A DNA stretch of 64,000 nucleotides, taken from Amyloporia xantha. Its lineage: Eukaryota > Basidiomycota > Agaricomycetes > Polyporales > Adustoporiaceae. The notes under the pieces were generated by a model. That model was not told the DNA's origin. It was given only the letters and a program-made list of their open reading frames with translations, and did no database searches. The stretch spans positions 248,001-312,000 of the forward strand of contig JAYKKR010000020.1 of assembly GCA_036971615.1 (NCBI GenBank), in the 5' to 3' direction. The first letter of the stretch is position 1. Each line of letters starts with the position of its first letter. Made by a program: the position numbers and the translations under genes. Positions 44,206 through 55,517 of the stretch are shown piece after piece.

Positions 44206-46965
44206 ATGGCCACACAGTACCCCTTCTGGATCCGCCACCGTTGGCACATCGTCTGCAACAACAATTCCACTTACTACCGTGATACCGATATCATCATGTC
44301 AGACAACGACAACGAGACTCCACGAAACGCTCGTGGTCCTCAGCGAGAAAAACCTTGGGCCTCAATGCCTCTGGTTAACATCAATGATCCTAGCAGTGTC
44401 GTCACACCTCCCCGAGTCGTCGTGATCAGAATTGTAAGCTACACTCTCAACTCACAGTTAAGAATCATATGACTGAAGCTTTTTGGAAGTCGTACCTATG
44501 CCAAATTCCACTCCGGCGAAAGCGAGAGCCATTGACGCTGTCAATACTCCCGAAGGGGTGACAAATGACGCAGTGAAACAATTCATGCGAGACGAGTTCC
44601 CTGACAAGGTCTACCGCGGAATGAAAGTAGTAGAATTTGTCGAGAAGGTCTGGAACTTCAAGCCAGAAAACATTCCTAGACGCAGAGCAGGATACTCACT
44701 GTCGTACAAACACGTGAAAGCGTACATGGCTTGCCAGGGTGAAAGGAAGTCATACCCGGATCTGGTCGCTATCATCAATGGCCTGCGGGGGCAGTTGTTC
44801 CCGTCTCAATTTTCTGCACGTGCTGGACTCTCACTCACTCATACGAATCGGAAAATCGCGATGAATGTGGTGAACATGAAGGACAAAGTCGTTGGTGGCG
44901 AGTACGCCATTTTCAAGCCCGACCTACAGTGGAGCACAATTAAAGGCAACGATAAGCAACATTGGGACTGGTGTCTCGTGAGCGGAGAAGTGAAGAAAAC
45001 TGAATGCGATCCAGCGTGGAAATTAGCGGGCTATAGCGGTGGACAAGATTTAGAAATCAAGCTGGAGCGGTTGAAGAGTGTAAGTGATGCATCCTGTGTA
45101 TTTGCACACTATTCTTACGTCGATTCAAACCAGTCCACTCCATCTACGGTCGCTACAATGGCAAGAAAAGTGATCAGCGCCATCAACACAAGAAAACGGA
45201 AGACTGCTCCGACTGACTCGGACACGCGCCCAGCGAAGAGATCTCGCGGCTCAGCCCCCGATACGGCCTCATCTCCAGCTGTCGGTGATCCAGACGCAGC
45301 TGTTGATGATCCGGACGATACTCACGCGATACCATTGACTGTCAACGAAGTGCAGATGGCCAAATACATGAACGAAATGATGTCTCACAACGCACGCTCA
45401 TATGGCACTGGCTTGACGATAGAGAACAAAGACGTCACGCTATGGTATATCGACCGTATGGGAGTCGTCCAGTCGGAATCTTTCGACTTCGTCACAGAGC
45501 CTCACCTCCTACTCCTAGTGTTGGCCGCGATATACTCCGCAGACCTGCCTTCGCTCGGGTTTTGCCCATTTCTCAAGTTTCCTTCGGCTAATTTTAATTC
45601 TTACAAAGGCGCTAAGCTGGTCATCGGCAAAGATCAAGCATTGGACGGATCTGGTCAACCCCTCCCAGCACTGGAGTTCAAGGTCGATCATACACGCACG
45701 GCGTATACAGATTATGGTGCTATAGGACGAGGAACCACAGTCATCCCCGTCACGGCGAACAAAAAGACTACAAAGCAGCAATTTGGGCCGCAGCGTTTGA
45801 TGGCGAAACTTGCTTGGCAGATGGAAGAACGGACAGAAGACGTCTTTATCAGAGTTATACGCGAGAAGCTTAAGGAGAAAGCACCGAAATACCTGCAACA
45901 CATAGTCGACATGAAGTGTTCAGTGACTCGTACTATGGCAGATATGAAACTACCGAGGGCATTCATGGAGAATCTGCCGCCGTATAATGAGCGTGTCTTC
46001 CGCATGCTCATACTTGACGAGTATGAGCCCCTGAAGAGCGTGCGGAGTGTCGACGAGTTTAAGAAGGTCTTTGTCGACGTTGTACGAGGTATGTCACCAT
46101 ATGTTCGTGTACCGGGAACTGTCATTGACTTCTCTTAGCGCACCATTGGGTGTGGCAGACATCCTCGATTCTTCATCGAGACATTAGTTCAAATAACGTC
46201 ATGCTTCGGAGGATCGATGGCCAAGTTTTGGGTGTGATGTGTGATTGGGATCTTGCAGTGCGTACTGATCCGAAGACCGAAGCGGAGGAAGACGAGGCAC
46301 TGATCGAAGCACCACCCGAGCCCAAGCCAACCTTTGAAGAGGAAGGCCATGCTTCCTCTGATGCTACGCAGCCACAGGACACCGACACCAATGGCCAAGA
46401 CGAGCAAAAGGAGCAAAAGCCGAAGGGCGAGGATGAATCTCCCCGACCGCCTAGATATCGCACGGGAACCGGGCCATTTATGGCCATCGAATTGTTGACA
46501 TGGACCCCTCCGCCTTTACATCGATACCGTCACGATCTCGAGTCATTTTTCTTCCTTCTCGTGTGGTTCTGCGCGGTCTTCGACCCGAAAACCCAGACTT
46601 GCGGACGTCTTGAGGCTTGGGAACATCCGAACTTGAATACAATCGGAGTCAACAAGAAGCAATTCCTTCAGGATGATGGTGGACTTCCGCAGAAGGCAAT
46701 TCTTCGTCATGCACATTCAGACTACAAGGCGCTTGAGAGAGGCTGGATTCTTCGACTGCACTTTCTGTTCCAGAAGGCATTAATGGAATGGCAAGGGATG
46801 GCGTCGCTGCGCAAACATCGGGAAATTCTGAAAGAGGAAGGGGTCTACGATGAGGAGCTGCAGAGCTCTCTTGAGGCGGAAATGAAGGAGAAAATCCAAA
46901 AGCGGAATGACATTGTCACGTACGAGACGTTCATGAAGTGTCTTGGTGTACCACTTGATATATAG
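44206..46965 (+). CDS. FunK1-type fungal protein kinase, copy 3 (intact)
   Basis: Exon 1 begins MATQYPFWIRHRWHIV and includes YRDTDIIMSDNDNETPRNAR, ending at a GTAAGC donor near 44436. Exon 2 starts before VVPMPNSTPAKARAIDAVN and has KSYPDLVAIINGLRGQLFP. A likely in-frame intron (about 45079-45133, donor GTAAGT, acceptor CCAG) precedes INTRKRKTAPTDSD. Then come PLTVNEVQMAKYMNEMMSHN, YGAIGRGTTVIPVTA and RMLILDEYEPLK. After the last short intron (about 46089-46138) the catalytic exon gives SILHRDISSNNVMLRR, VLGVMCDWDLA and TGTGPFMAIELL, ending CLGVPLDI at 46965. No frame damage is seen. Unlike copies 1 and 2 it lacks an F-box/NTase neighbour and instead lies between two UBL3 3' copies. Confidence 0.87.
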
Positions 46966-47379
46966 GATCTTTCATGGACTTTCACTAGCGCATTGTTTAA
47001 CTTATGATTTTTACTCATGTTTTGTATTGATAGATTTCACTTAGTATATAATTCATCGGCCACTGGACTCGTATTAGGGCTGTATTGAAGCGTCGGAGGC
47101 ATTGTGAAGGCTCGCTGTTCTCGAGAATTGCGAAACTATGATCAGGATGCGCCAATAAACGTCGGGTTGAAACGGCTCAACATGATTTAATATTCAATTG
47201 TGGACCTACAAGGATCCATCAAAACCTCGATGATCGCGGGATGATGAGCTTCGCTAGGTTATCGCACCACTAATATTAATTCTCAGTTCTGTTACACTCG
47301 AACACGATTATGCGTCAATTGCAACCCTGCAGGTATATAAAGAGCACTTATCAGTACTAGTGCGAAGTCGACTCAGTTT
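46966..47379. other. 3' flank of FunK1 copy 3
   Basis: AT-rich, no gene. Near 47220-47255 TCGATGATCGCGGGATGATG resembles AGGATCGCGGGATGATCC at 41908-41925, suggesting that the duplicated UBL3 flank begins about here and that the two transposons at 39.8-43.3 kb inserted into the other copy. Confidence 0.4.
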
Positions 47380-47419
47380 GTGTGAATTTTGAAATCGCAC
47401 ACTTTCCAAGAATTTATAT

Positions 47420-47865
47420 TAGTAGCAGCAAAATTCTCCATAATACATCCTAGTCCTTCTACAGCTGTTTCGACAGCTTGTGCGCGCCAAAACGACACAG
47501 CAGGATTCCTTCGAGACGTGGGTTCGTTGAATAGCAGCGACCGAGTTTCCGAATGTCGACCGCGAAGGGGACACGGGATATCGAATATCAAAAAATTAGC
47601 ACGTTGACGTCGAACGGCACGCGTAGATGGAGCAAGAAGTAGGAATATGTGACAGCGAATAGGTGGTCAAATGCGTAGGGCCGAGAAAGTATTAGGCGCG
47701 TTGTCTAGCGTAGGGATATATGTATGTATGTGCAGGCGGGAGCGGAATGGGGATATGCAAGGCGTGAAGTGTCAAATACAAGGGGAGCGTATCGCGGCGG
47801 GGGATATAGGGGTGAGGCGTGCTATAGCTGGCTCCCGTGTCGGTGGGGAGGGAGGGCAGTCGCGC
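47420..47865. repeat. Direct-repeat partner of 43390-43830 (UBL3 3' flank)
   Basis: Sequence downstream of the intact UBL3-like gene that is repeated on the far side of FunK1 copy 3. The two copies differ by many substitutions and small indels, so the duplication is older than the lyase-tail duplication at 17-21 kb. Confidence 0.6.
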
Positions 47866-49132
47866 TCAGCAGATGATGCACGAACAGCACCCGGCCCCGT
47901 CCTCGCCCGCCTCTGCGTCCGACGCGCTCAGCCCGCGTCTGCGCTTCTTCGGCGAGTCGTCTGCGGGCGGGGCGTATGCGCGAATGGAGAGGTGCACGAC
48001 GGTGGGTTGGGGAGGAGGCGAGGAGGACCGTTGGGAGGAGGGGGATGTTGGCGAGCTGGGGGCGTGCGAGGAGGGGGAGGTGATGGGGAAGGACCATTCT
48101 GTGCGAGAGAGAGTTTGAGTGAGTGAGTGAGTGAGTAAAGGATGGAAGGGCAGACGCACTGGAGAGGGTATCATCGTCTTGGAGGATCTTGCCGAGGTAG
48201 AGGATGCGTAGATAGGAGGGCGCAGGAGGGCGCTCGTCTTGCCATTCTGCGGAGGGAAGACGTGAGTATATGCGGTCTCAAAGAGGAGTGTGAGCGGGGA
48301 AGACGGTTGAAAATACAAGGTATGCGACACAAGCCGAGCGCCAAGCGAGAAGCATAGTTTGAAAGTAAGAGATGAGAACGCGAACTGCTCGACGCCGTCC
48401 GAGGGCGAGCCGCGTGAGAGAAAGAGCTCGGGGGAATGAGGCTGTGTCGGACGCCGAAGTGCACATGCAGCGAGCGGAAGAAGCAGAAGCAGACGCACGA
48501 ACGAATGTGATCATTTACTCACCGTTTGGCCAGGCGTTCCACACCAGTTCCTTCACTCGCCCGATGGTCGTCTCCGGCTCAAACGACAGCGTTCTTCGCC
48601 GCCCAGACACGAGCAAGAATGTCAGCACCACTTGCGGGAGTTGCGGCACATCGTGATCAGGGTGTGATGCCTTTTCCGGGTCTACTTCATCCTCGCCCTC
48701 CCCTGCCGAGCCTCCCAGCGTCAAATCCTGCACATGGACCATCGGCTCCTCACCATCGAGGGGTAATGCACTGGGTTCGTGCATGGGCGTTCCGGGAACC
48801 GTAGCGGTCGCGTCTACTCGGGTGTAGGACGTACGAGCAGATGCACACAAGGGCGAGAAGGCGTCGGGGCTGAGATGGCGCGGGAAGGTGAGGTTGTGAT
48901 TATGCGTAAGGGCGCTCTCCAGGATGGAGGGTGCGGCCGAGTTGGGGTTTGTGCGAGGGTGGAAGTGATAGGGGAGCTGGGGTTGGGAGAAGGAGCGCGG
49001 GGGTGGGTGACGGGCAGTCTCGTCGTCCGCTGGCGGCTGTGATGATGCTGACTGGTATGGTGTCTCGTTTGATTGAGAGGAGAGTGATGGGCGAAACGGA
49101 CTAGGGTCCAGTGTTGGAGGGGGTGCGTCCAT
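47866..49132 (-). CDS. Prenylated ubiquitin-fold protein (UBL3/MUB type)
   Basis: Membrane-anchored ubiquitin-fold proteins sit on membranes through a lipidated C-terminus and can recruit E2 enzymes. Exon 1 (49132-about 48524) encodes a Pro/Ser-rich leader and then QVVLTFLLVSGRRRTLSFEP and TTIGRVKELVWNAWPN, the first strands and helix of the fold. Exon 2 gives EWQDERPPAPSYLRILYLGK and ILQDDDTLS. Exon 3 gives WSFPITSPSSH, a Ser/Pro-rich insert, PTVVHLSIRAYAPPADDSPK, a basic KKRRRG and the end GAGCCSCIIC. The last four residues CIIC are a CaaX prenylation box, with extra Cys that could be palmitoylated. The long leader is unusual compared with animal and plant members of about 120 residues. Family assignment is by motif reading. 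Confidence 0.75.
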
Positions 49133-52099
49133 GGTGCTGGTGATGGGCTAGAGGGGTTGAGACGATCGCGGGCTCGTCGAGGCTGAAAAGGCAGGGACGG
49201 CGGGCGGAACGTGGGAGGGAAAGGTCAGCTTGATATTGGGAGAGGACAGGTCACGGGGCGAAGGTTAGAAGCGTTCGAAGGATGGAGCCACGAGCGTGTG
49301 ATGCGAAACTCGATTAAGGGACGCGAATTATGCGCCGGGATTCAAGGCTTGTCTGTGAAGAGTTGGGGGTGCATCAGTATCGGGACGGTGGGGTTCTGAT
49401 GCTGAGAGGGAGGTATCGTACATGCGGGGATGACCTTCACCGAGGACGAAGCCGCTGCTCGCTCGTGTGACACGACGCTTAATGTCGGCTGCGAGAGCGC
49501 GGTAAGAGCAATGACAGGAGAGCGCAAGGTGGTGGTGGAAGACGGAGAGGGCAGAAAAGTGAGAGTGAAGGATGCAGCGGACGGGGGTAATTTAGAGACT
49601 TTGACGTTGGGCCTCCACAGGCTTGCCACAGGCAGCCGAGAATAGATGATGCCCTCTGCCGGGAGTCGCCGATGCACTTGGGCGCTGGTCGCGTGCCTGA
49701 GTCTGCTTCTGGCGCTCGAGGTCCCTCCAGAGCCATCCCGCCCTTGTCCCGCCTCGAGCTCCTCTCCTCCACACACCGCCTTCCCCGCTGACGTATCGAG
49801 TCAACAGCTCGCTCATCGTCGCTCGAGACTCTGGCGTCACAGTCTGGACGCATGGCTTTTGCATCTTCCACCATCCAGTCTCTCTCTACATCCGTCCGCA
49901 CTTGTCACACTCTCCACCAATCTCACTCCAGACATAGATAGCACCAACGCCCCTACGTCCGGTGAGTTCTCCTTCTTCGACTTCTCGCTCATTTCCTGAG
50001 CGCACGGGTCTATGTAGGACACATGCTCCATGTGCAAGCGCCACCCATCATTCGAAAAGCGCTCGCCCCGCATATACTCACGAGACCTACTTATGTTGGT
50101 CCCGAGCGGGTCTTATGCACGGTACTTGTTGCTTCTCCTCTTCTTCTTCGTCTAAACACCACCGGACATCGGGCGCGCACGTTCGCTCCTTTCACCACTT
50201 CGGCGCCTCAGTCTCTGTATCTTACCGCCCTCTTTTTACCCCGCCGCGCTTGAGTCTATCGGCCTTCGATGGTTTTGTCGAGCGCTACTCTCGTCAGTCC
50301 CCCGGTTCTTATGCACGAAAGACGAACATGGGGGAACTCGAATACTTGATCAGCCATACAATCTCACCACGAGGCAGCCGGACTTCCCATCTGGACATCT
50401 TGCCGTTAACCTTGCTTTAACCAATCGCATAGATTCGCCTCAGCCCTTGCTTGCCATGCCATATGGTCAACCAGGATTCGGGCCCGCCACAGGTCGTCTG
50501 ACCGTGGAAGCAATGCTGCATGCGGACATGCTCTTCCCACCTCAGTGTACCGATGGCCATCTCGATCCCGCCGTCCCGGTGCGTTATACCACAATGCAGC
50601 GTTCGAGAGATCAAAATACGTGATTCCTGCTGGAATGGTCATTGTCACCGTCTTTGACTCCGACGCGTCGATCGCCGGCGATATGCGATGCCCACACGGC
50701 GATTCAGACGGATGGACGCACAGCAGTCTTCGCGCATCGGTGCGGTGCACGTGTCTTGACGCTGCTTAGACCTCCGTGGCGAATGTCGCGATCGTCGGAT
50801 CCGCCGGCGGTTTTGGCTGGCCGATTTTATGAAGCGGGTTTCGCTCATGTATCCGAGCTGCGTCGATTTGAGGTGGCACTGGGAACGGTAGGATGTACGC
50901 GGATGGGCTCTTGTGTTTCTTAAATTGCCTGTAATCCTCGGCGGGCTCGTCGAAACGTTTGTCGAACGCCTTGGCGTCCTCGAATCAGGGCAGGAAGTTT
51001 GAAAGCGTGTGTTGATCTTTCCTGCGGAGGCAAGTCTTGGCTATGATGGGATCCAGTCGCTCGCTGCTGGTTCATCATAATGTCCAATAAACGTGTGCGA
51101 ACGTATCGGTGTTTCACCGGACTGTGCCAATGTTAGCCCGACAGCGTCGGGATTGAGGGTAGGCCCGCTAGCTTTGTGGCGTTACTGGCGTCAACAGTGT
51201 TTTGAGATGTCCCACTCGGAATGTTTCATCCATGGCAGCGTCGAGCGGCTACGCGGTGTATGGAGCGGCGGGGGCAAGCTAACGTGTTAATCGACCACTC
51301 ATCGGCGCGCAGACTCATTATGACGCGCGATGAAGTGGTTGAGCGTTTCGCGCGGTGTGAGTGGCAGTGTGGATTGTCATTTGCGCTCGTTGCTCGTGTG
51401 TTGCAAGCTGACGCGAACGTGATGACCAGAATGCAAGGAATGCACGGGGCTTGTACCGCTGATGTTGCACTCCGCGGCATCGCCTGGTCGATTCTACTTC
51501 AGCCGAGTGTCTTGTCCGCAGGTGGTAAGGAGACATAGCGGTGCAGTGTGCAGATGCTGTCTCCACTGAATGGCTGGTGAGCGTCTATTGATTAATTAAT
51601 AAACTTCGGGGTAGGATTGACCGATGATACAGACCACCGCAGCGTCCGACGATCGTAGTTGCAGTCGCTGCTACACCAACGGGGCTTTGTGAACCCCCAC
51701 GCAACCTTGTTGTCCGAGTCCATCGCCGTGTCGACACGGCCACGTGATCGTGATCTGCGGTCCGGCACCGAGCCCGCGTCCGAGCGGCCGCAACGGTTCA
51801 AACTTACCGAGTGGGCGATGAGGGCTTCATCTTGACAGATCCACATGTGCTCGTTATATAAGGTGTGCGGGTTTGTAGATGGCAGATACCAAGACAATCT
51901 TTTTACTTCTGTGTTAACCCGGAGTGTATCAAGTAACGCAGGCGCTTGTGCACTGCTTAACACACCTGTGAGTCCGTATTGGCTCCTGATCTGCAACTGT
52001 TTTGATGAGGTGATGCTTAAATTTTAGATTTCGATCAGGATTCATTGAGCAAAGGACCAGGAGCTTCGAGCAATACCAAGTAGGTCACTCGACCTGGCA
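49133..52099. other. 3 kb region without a supported gene
   Basis: GC-rich and CT-rich up to about 50.2 kb, probably the UBL3 promoter and 5' UTR. A frame at 49646-49999 has a signal-peptide-like stretch (TWALVACLSLLLALEV) but then becomes Ser/Pro-rich without features. Frames at 50.4-52.0 kb look random. I call no gene. Confidence 0.4.
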
Positions 52100-53556
52100 T
52101 TGGTTAATGTCAGTTTCCCTAACATATGTCAGACGAATACCACGGCGGATACTAGCTCCCAAATGAACATATTCTCGCTAAGCGACGACGTATTGGTGAC
52201 GATCATGTGGCTGCTTTCCCCTCATGATGCACGTCAATTCGCGAAGACCTGTAGGTACGGCTATAGGGTCGGCATGCCGCGTTGCCTCTCAGAAGTAGAG
52301 TTCCTGCAGCATTCTGCTCTGAGTACACGACGTATCAGCCTGTTCTGCAGGTTTATGCTAGCGGATGTACGCCGTCGTCCAGACTGCTTGAGGATCCTCA
52401 GACTTTCAGGGGATGCTTTTGTATCTGACTATTCTTGCGCCCGAGAACTGGCGCAGGTTCTACGACAAACAACCCGTCTCAAAGAGCTCCATATGAAGAA
52501 CGCGGAACAACTCCTTTCGTTCCAGCCAGCACTTGTCGATGCCATAGCTGCTCTGACGAGTTTGGACGTCATTCATATGAGCGCACGAGATTATTCATGC
52601 GATTTTCTGTCGAGGATGAAGTCACATCCCCGCACAATCGAGCTCCACGCCGACGGATTGCAGCAACGAGAGCAGCAAACTGCCCTCCGGGGTTGCGCGC
52701 TACCACATAACCTCGCAGTGTCCCTTCGGCAGCTGCATCTCGACAAGTGCGTCCTATTAGCAGAAAACACGGATCCTCGAGTCACCACCTTCCCACTCGT
52801 GCGCGACCTGGTGTTGGCTGGCCAGGTCGGCGATTTGGCTGCCCTCGCGCTCGTCTTCCCGAATGTCGAGTTTGTTCGTTTCCAAGGTGTGCTCCCGGTG
52901 TCGAGGCAGTGTCGGGCGACTTGGTCGCGTTTGGACCACGTTCAGGTGAATGCGTACCCGGTGTTTCGCTTAGGGTGCCCTGTGCGGCGACTGGACTGTC
53001 AATTCCAGCTTGGTATAGATGCAGGGCTTCCGCACGTCGTCTCTTTTCTGGAAGGAACGACGCCGGCGGTGCTGCTTTGCACGATGGGTCAGCATCGTGT
53101 TTCCGACTGGATGAGAGAGGTAGCCAGTGCAGCGTCGAGATTGAGGTATCTGCACGTGTCGTTGCATTCGTTGGACGAAGAAATCCTTGTACGTGTGATT
53201 TACTTTCTGACAAGCCTTCCGACTTACACTCTCCATCTTTTAAGACCCAATGCCTCCCTGCATTCGCCAAGGTACCACTTGTGGGCGTCTCGCTCGGCTA
53301 TACGTCGAGGGCACCCCTCATGGCCGATGAGCGCTGGTCCGTATCGTTAGCTAGGAAAGTGGCGAATTGTGTGCCGACGTTGGAGTACGTTGGTCTCAAT
53401 TTGCAGACCTCTTCATCTCTTCGCTATGACAATCTGGACCGCATGACGTGGTATCAGGTTCTTCGTCGTGGAAGTGATACAGTGCGGATAAAGAAGTTGG
53501 CCTGGTGGGAGGGTGAGAGGGTTCAACGACAGTTACTCGACATGGGGTGGCTGTGA
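52100..53556 (+). CDS. F-box/LRR-like protein
   Basis: Two exons (52100-53188 and 53245-53556) with a 56-bp intron (donor GTACGT, acceptor TTAAG) give 467 codons including the stop. The F-box is MNIFSLSDDVLVTIMWLLSP followed by HDARQFAKTCRYGYRVGMP (about residues 22-60). The Met at 52163 that opens it is an equally good start. The remainder is Leu-rich with repeating segments (CLRILRLSGDAF, RLKELHMKNAEQLL, LTSLDVIHMSA, SLRQLHLDKC), consistent with an LRR-type substrate-binding part. It ends in YQVLRRGSDTVRIKKLAWWE. Codon use is less biased than in the housekeeping genes. Probable SCF adaptor, target unknown. Confidence 0.72.
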
Positions 53557-54808
53557 GAGTGCTTTGTGCACCAACTTAACTGGATGACCCACGTCATCTC
53601 TGGGATTCAACTGTGCTCCTTTCTATCCTGTCATACTCATGAATTTTTGGACTCAATCCATGCGGTTCCTGAGCTCATCGAGGACTGTAGCATCGCGATA
53701 TACGGAAAGAGAACCGGTGAAATGGGTCCTTAACGCCGTTGACTCACACGACCAAGGCAAATGTTCTTTTACTTTGACAAAACAGCCGGTGTCGGTCAGC
53801 AAATTCGTGCGTAGTTTGCAAGCCCTAGGTCTACAGCTTCGCTGACGAGCTGAACCGCAGATGAGCGCGAATTATAGAGCTGTCTTCGCATAGCATTACC
53901 AGTGAATCCTCGTGAAGGCCTATTCTTGTGATGTTTAAAGACCCCTCTCGGCGGTTCTAATTCGAGTCAGGGCAAGCCTATGTGCGCTGATAGTAATTTT
54001 ACCCAAGTGCGGTTGGAGGTCTATTGACTGTAGTGTGAAAATCGAAGTTCGAAATACTCGCATCCACATGAATACCCCGCAGTGTGACGCTTGGAAGCGG
54101 GGTAAAACCTCCAGTAGTACGCTGATAGGACTCGGGCGTGGTCAGTGGTTGGTCAGTGCTTCTGCCATGCTTTACTCCTAGTTCAGTTCGCATTGACTAT
54201 CGTGACCATAAGAATCCTTGCCACTTCAATAATACAGGTTTAGCCCATAGCCTTCTTCATGTAAGGACTCACCATGAAATATGATCAGCTCTGAGTGATG
54301 AGTCGATTTACGTCGGATGCCCTAATTATCATTGACAACGCTCAGGCTGACGACCGTGTGAGCAATCTACAGATGTTATTGACTCCGATCAGCTCAACTG
54401 CGACACATTGTCAATAACTATAGTCGGTCTCACACAGGCTGACGTAGTGAGTACTAGTGAGTCTTTGACTCCTGTGTCGGGTCAGATATTCAATTCAGTT
54501 GACACCATTCATATGACTTACCTAGATGTCGATGCACTCCTACTCCCGATACCTCATCATATGCGAAAGCAAGTAAAAGAATCTTGCCACAGCGGTGTAA
54601 TTGTGCCGGGAGACTAATTCGCCTTCTAATATTTCCCTGCAAGGACGTCTTGTTCAAGGAATGGCTCCGACCTTCGGTGCGCAAGAATCGTCTCCATCTT
54701 TGGAGATCGTCTCACGTCGTCCCATCGCGGGCTCACGTCGGCCAGGGCCCCTGATTAGATGGGGACGCGGTCACACTGACTGCTCCATGGGCGTTTGAGA
54801 TCAGAGGT
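53557..54808. other. Intergenic region upstream of the peptide gene
   Basis: 1.25 kb with only short frames; nothing recognisable on either strand. Confidence 0.4.
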
Positions 54809-54815
54809 TATAAAA
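54809..54815 (+). promoter_or_regulatory. TATA box of the mini-exon peptide gene
   Basis: TATAAAA lies 67 bp before the peptide gene's ATG, an ideal spacing for a fungal core promoter. It supports a real, regulated gene. Confidence 0.65.
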
Positions 54816-54881
54816 GCTACTTCAACGCACTGGCTTGAGCAGCACAATTCTGTGGTCTGCTTTACTAAATAACAAACCGTG

Positions 54882-55517
54882 ATGCTGTTCAAGACTATTC
54901 TCGCTCTTTGCGTCGTCGCTTTGTTGCAGGTGGCTACGGCTGCACCTGTTGCTAACGGTCAGTAGTTGTGGTGATCACTCTTCGGTGACTCACTGATGTT
55001 CTGTAGGTCTTGTTGAACGTGCTCCTCGCAAGAAGATATACGCACTTGTTGAAGGTAGTTTTCATTAAGGATGCTATTGAGAAGAACGTTATCTAATGAT
55101 AGTGCAAGATCCCGAGAAACGAGAAGCGGAAGGTGAGACTATGCCAGTAGGCACTGAATGCCTGCTTTCATTGTAAACCCGTCATGTCCATTACAGATAT
55201 TGCTAGGCGATTCCCGATCGCTGAAGGTGAGTCACTTCTGATGAGAATGCAAGGGTGTAGTCCGGCTCGCGCAAGCTCCCGCTTTATCTGATCATAACCT
55301 TGAAGGTGTCGAGACGCGCGCGAATAAGCTTTACATTATAATGGATGGTCAGTCCGCCTGTATCAATTTATAGGATCTTTCCTGACCATAGTGCAGAGAA
55401 TATCGAGAGGCGTGCGGATAAGTATTATACCATCATGGCTGGTCAGTTTGCCAATATGAATGAACGAGGACGCTATCTGACCATACAATAGAAGACGCCG
55501 AGGAACGCGACGCTTGA
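54882..55517 (+). CDS. Secreted Kex2-type repeat peptide precursor, seven mini-exons (96 aa)
   Basis: I assembled this from splice signals. Exons are 54882-54957, 55007-55054, 55109-55132, 55197-55226, 55306-55347, 55397-55441 and 55492-55517. They total exactly 97 codons with stop, and all six introns are GT-AG and phase 1. Exon 1 is a signal peptide (MLFKTILALCVVALLQVATA). The rest is repetitive: exons 2, 5 and 6 each end in K-x-Y-x-(I/L)-(M/V): KKIYALVE, NKLYIIMD and DKYYTIMA. Exon 3 holds PEKREAED, a dibasic Kex2 site followed by Glu-Ala as in yeast alpha-factor spacers. Exon 4 has IARRFPIAEG and exon 6 has ERRADK. This layout fits a precursor cut by Kex2 in the Golgi into short peptides, as in Kex2-processed repeat proteins and some fungal RiPP precursors. 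No RiPP enzyme gene is seen nearby. The function of the released peptides is unknown. Confidence 0.75.

Noticed and set aside
49646..49999. 117-codon frame with a signal-peptide-like start
   Set aside because: After the hydrophobic stretch it is low-complexity Ser/Pro text from CT-rich DNA; no splice partner or repeat was found.
51592..51996. 134-codon minus-strand frame
   Set aside because: No motif, no codon bias and no splice partners; length is within chance for this composition.
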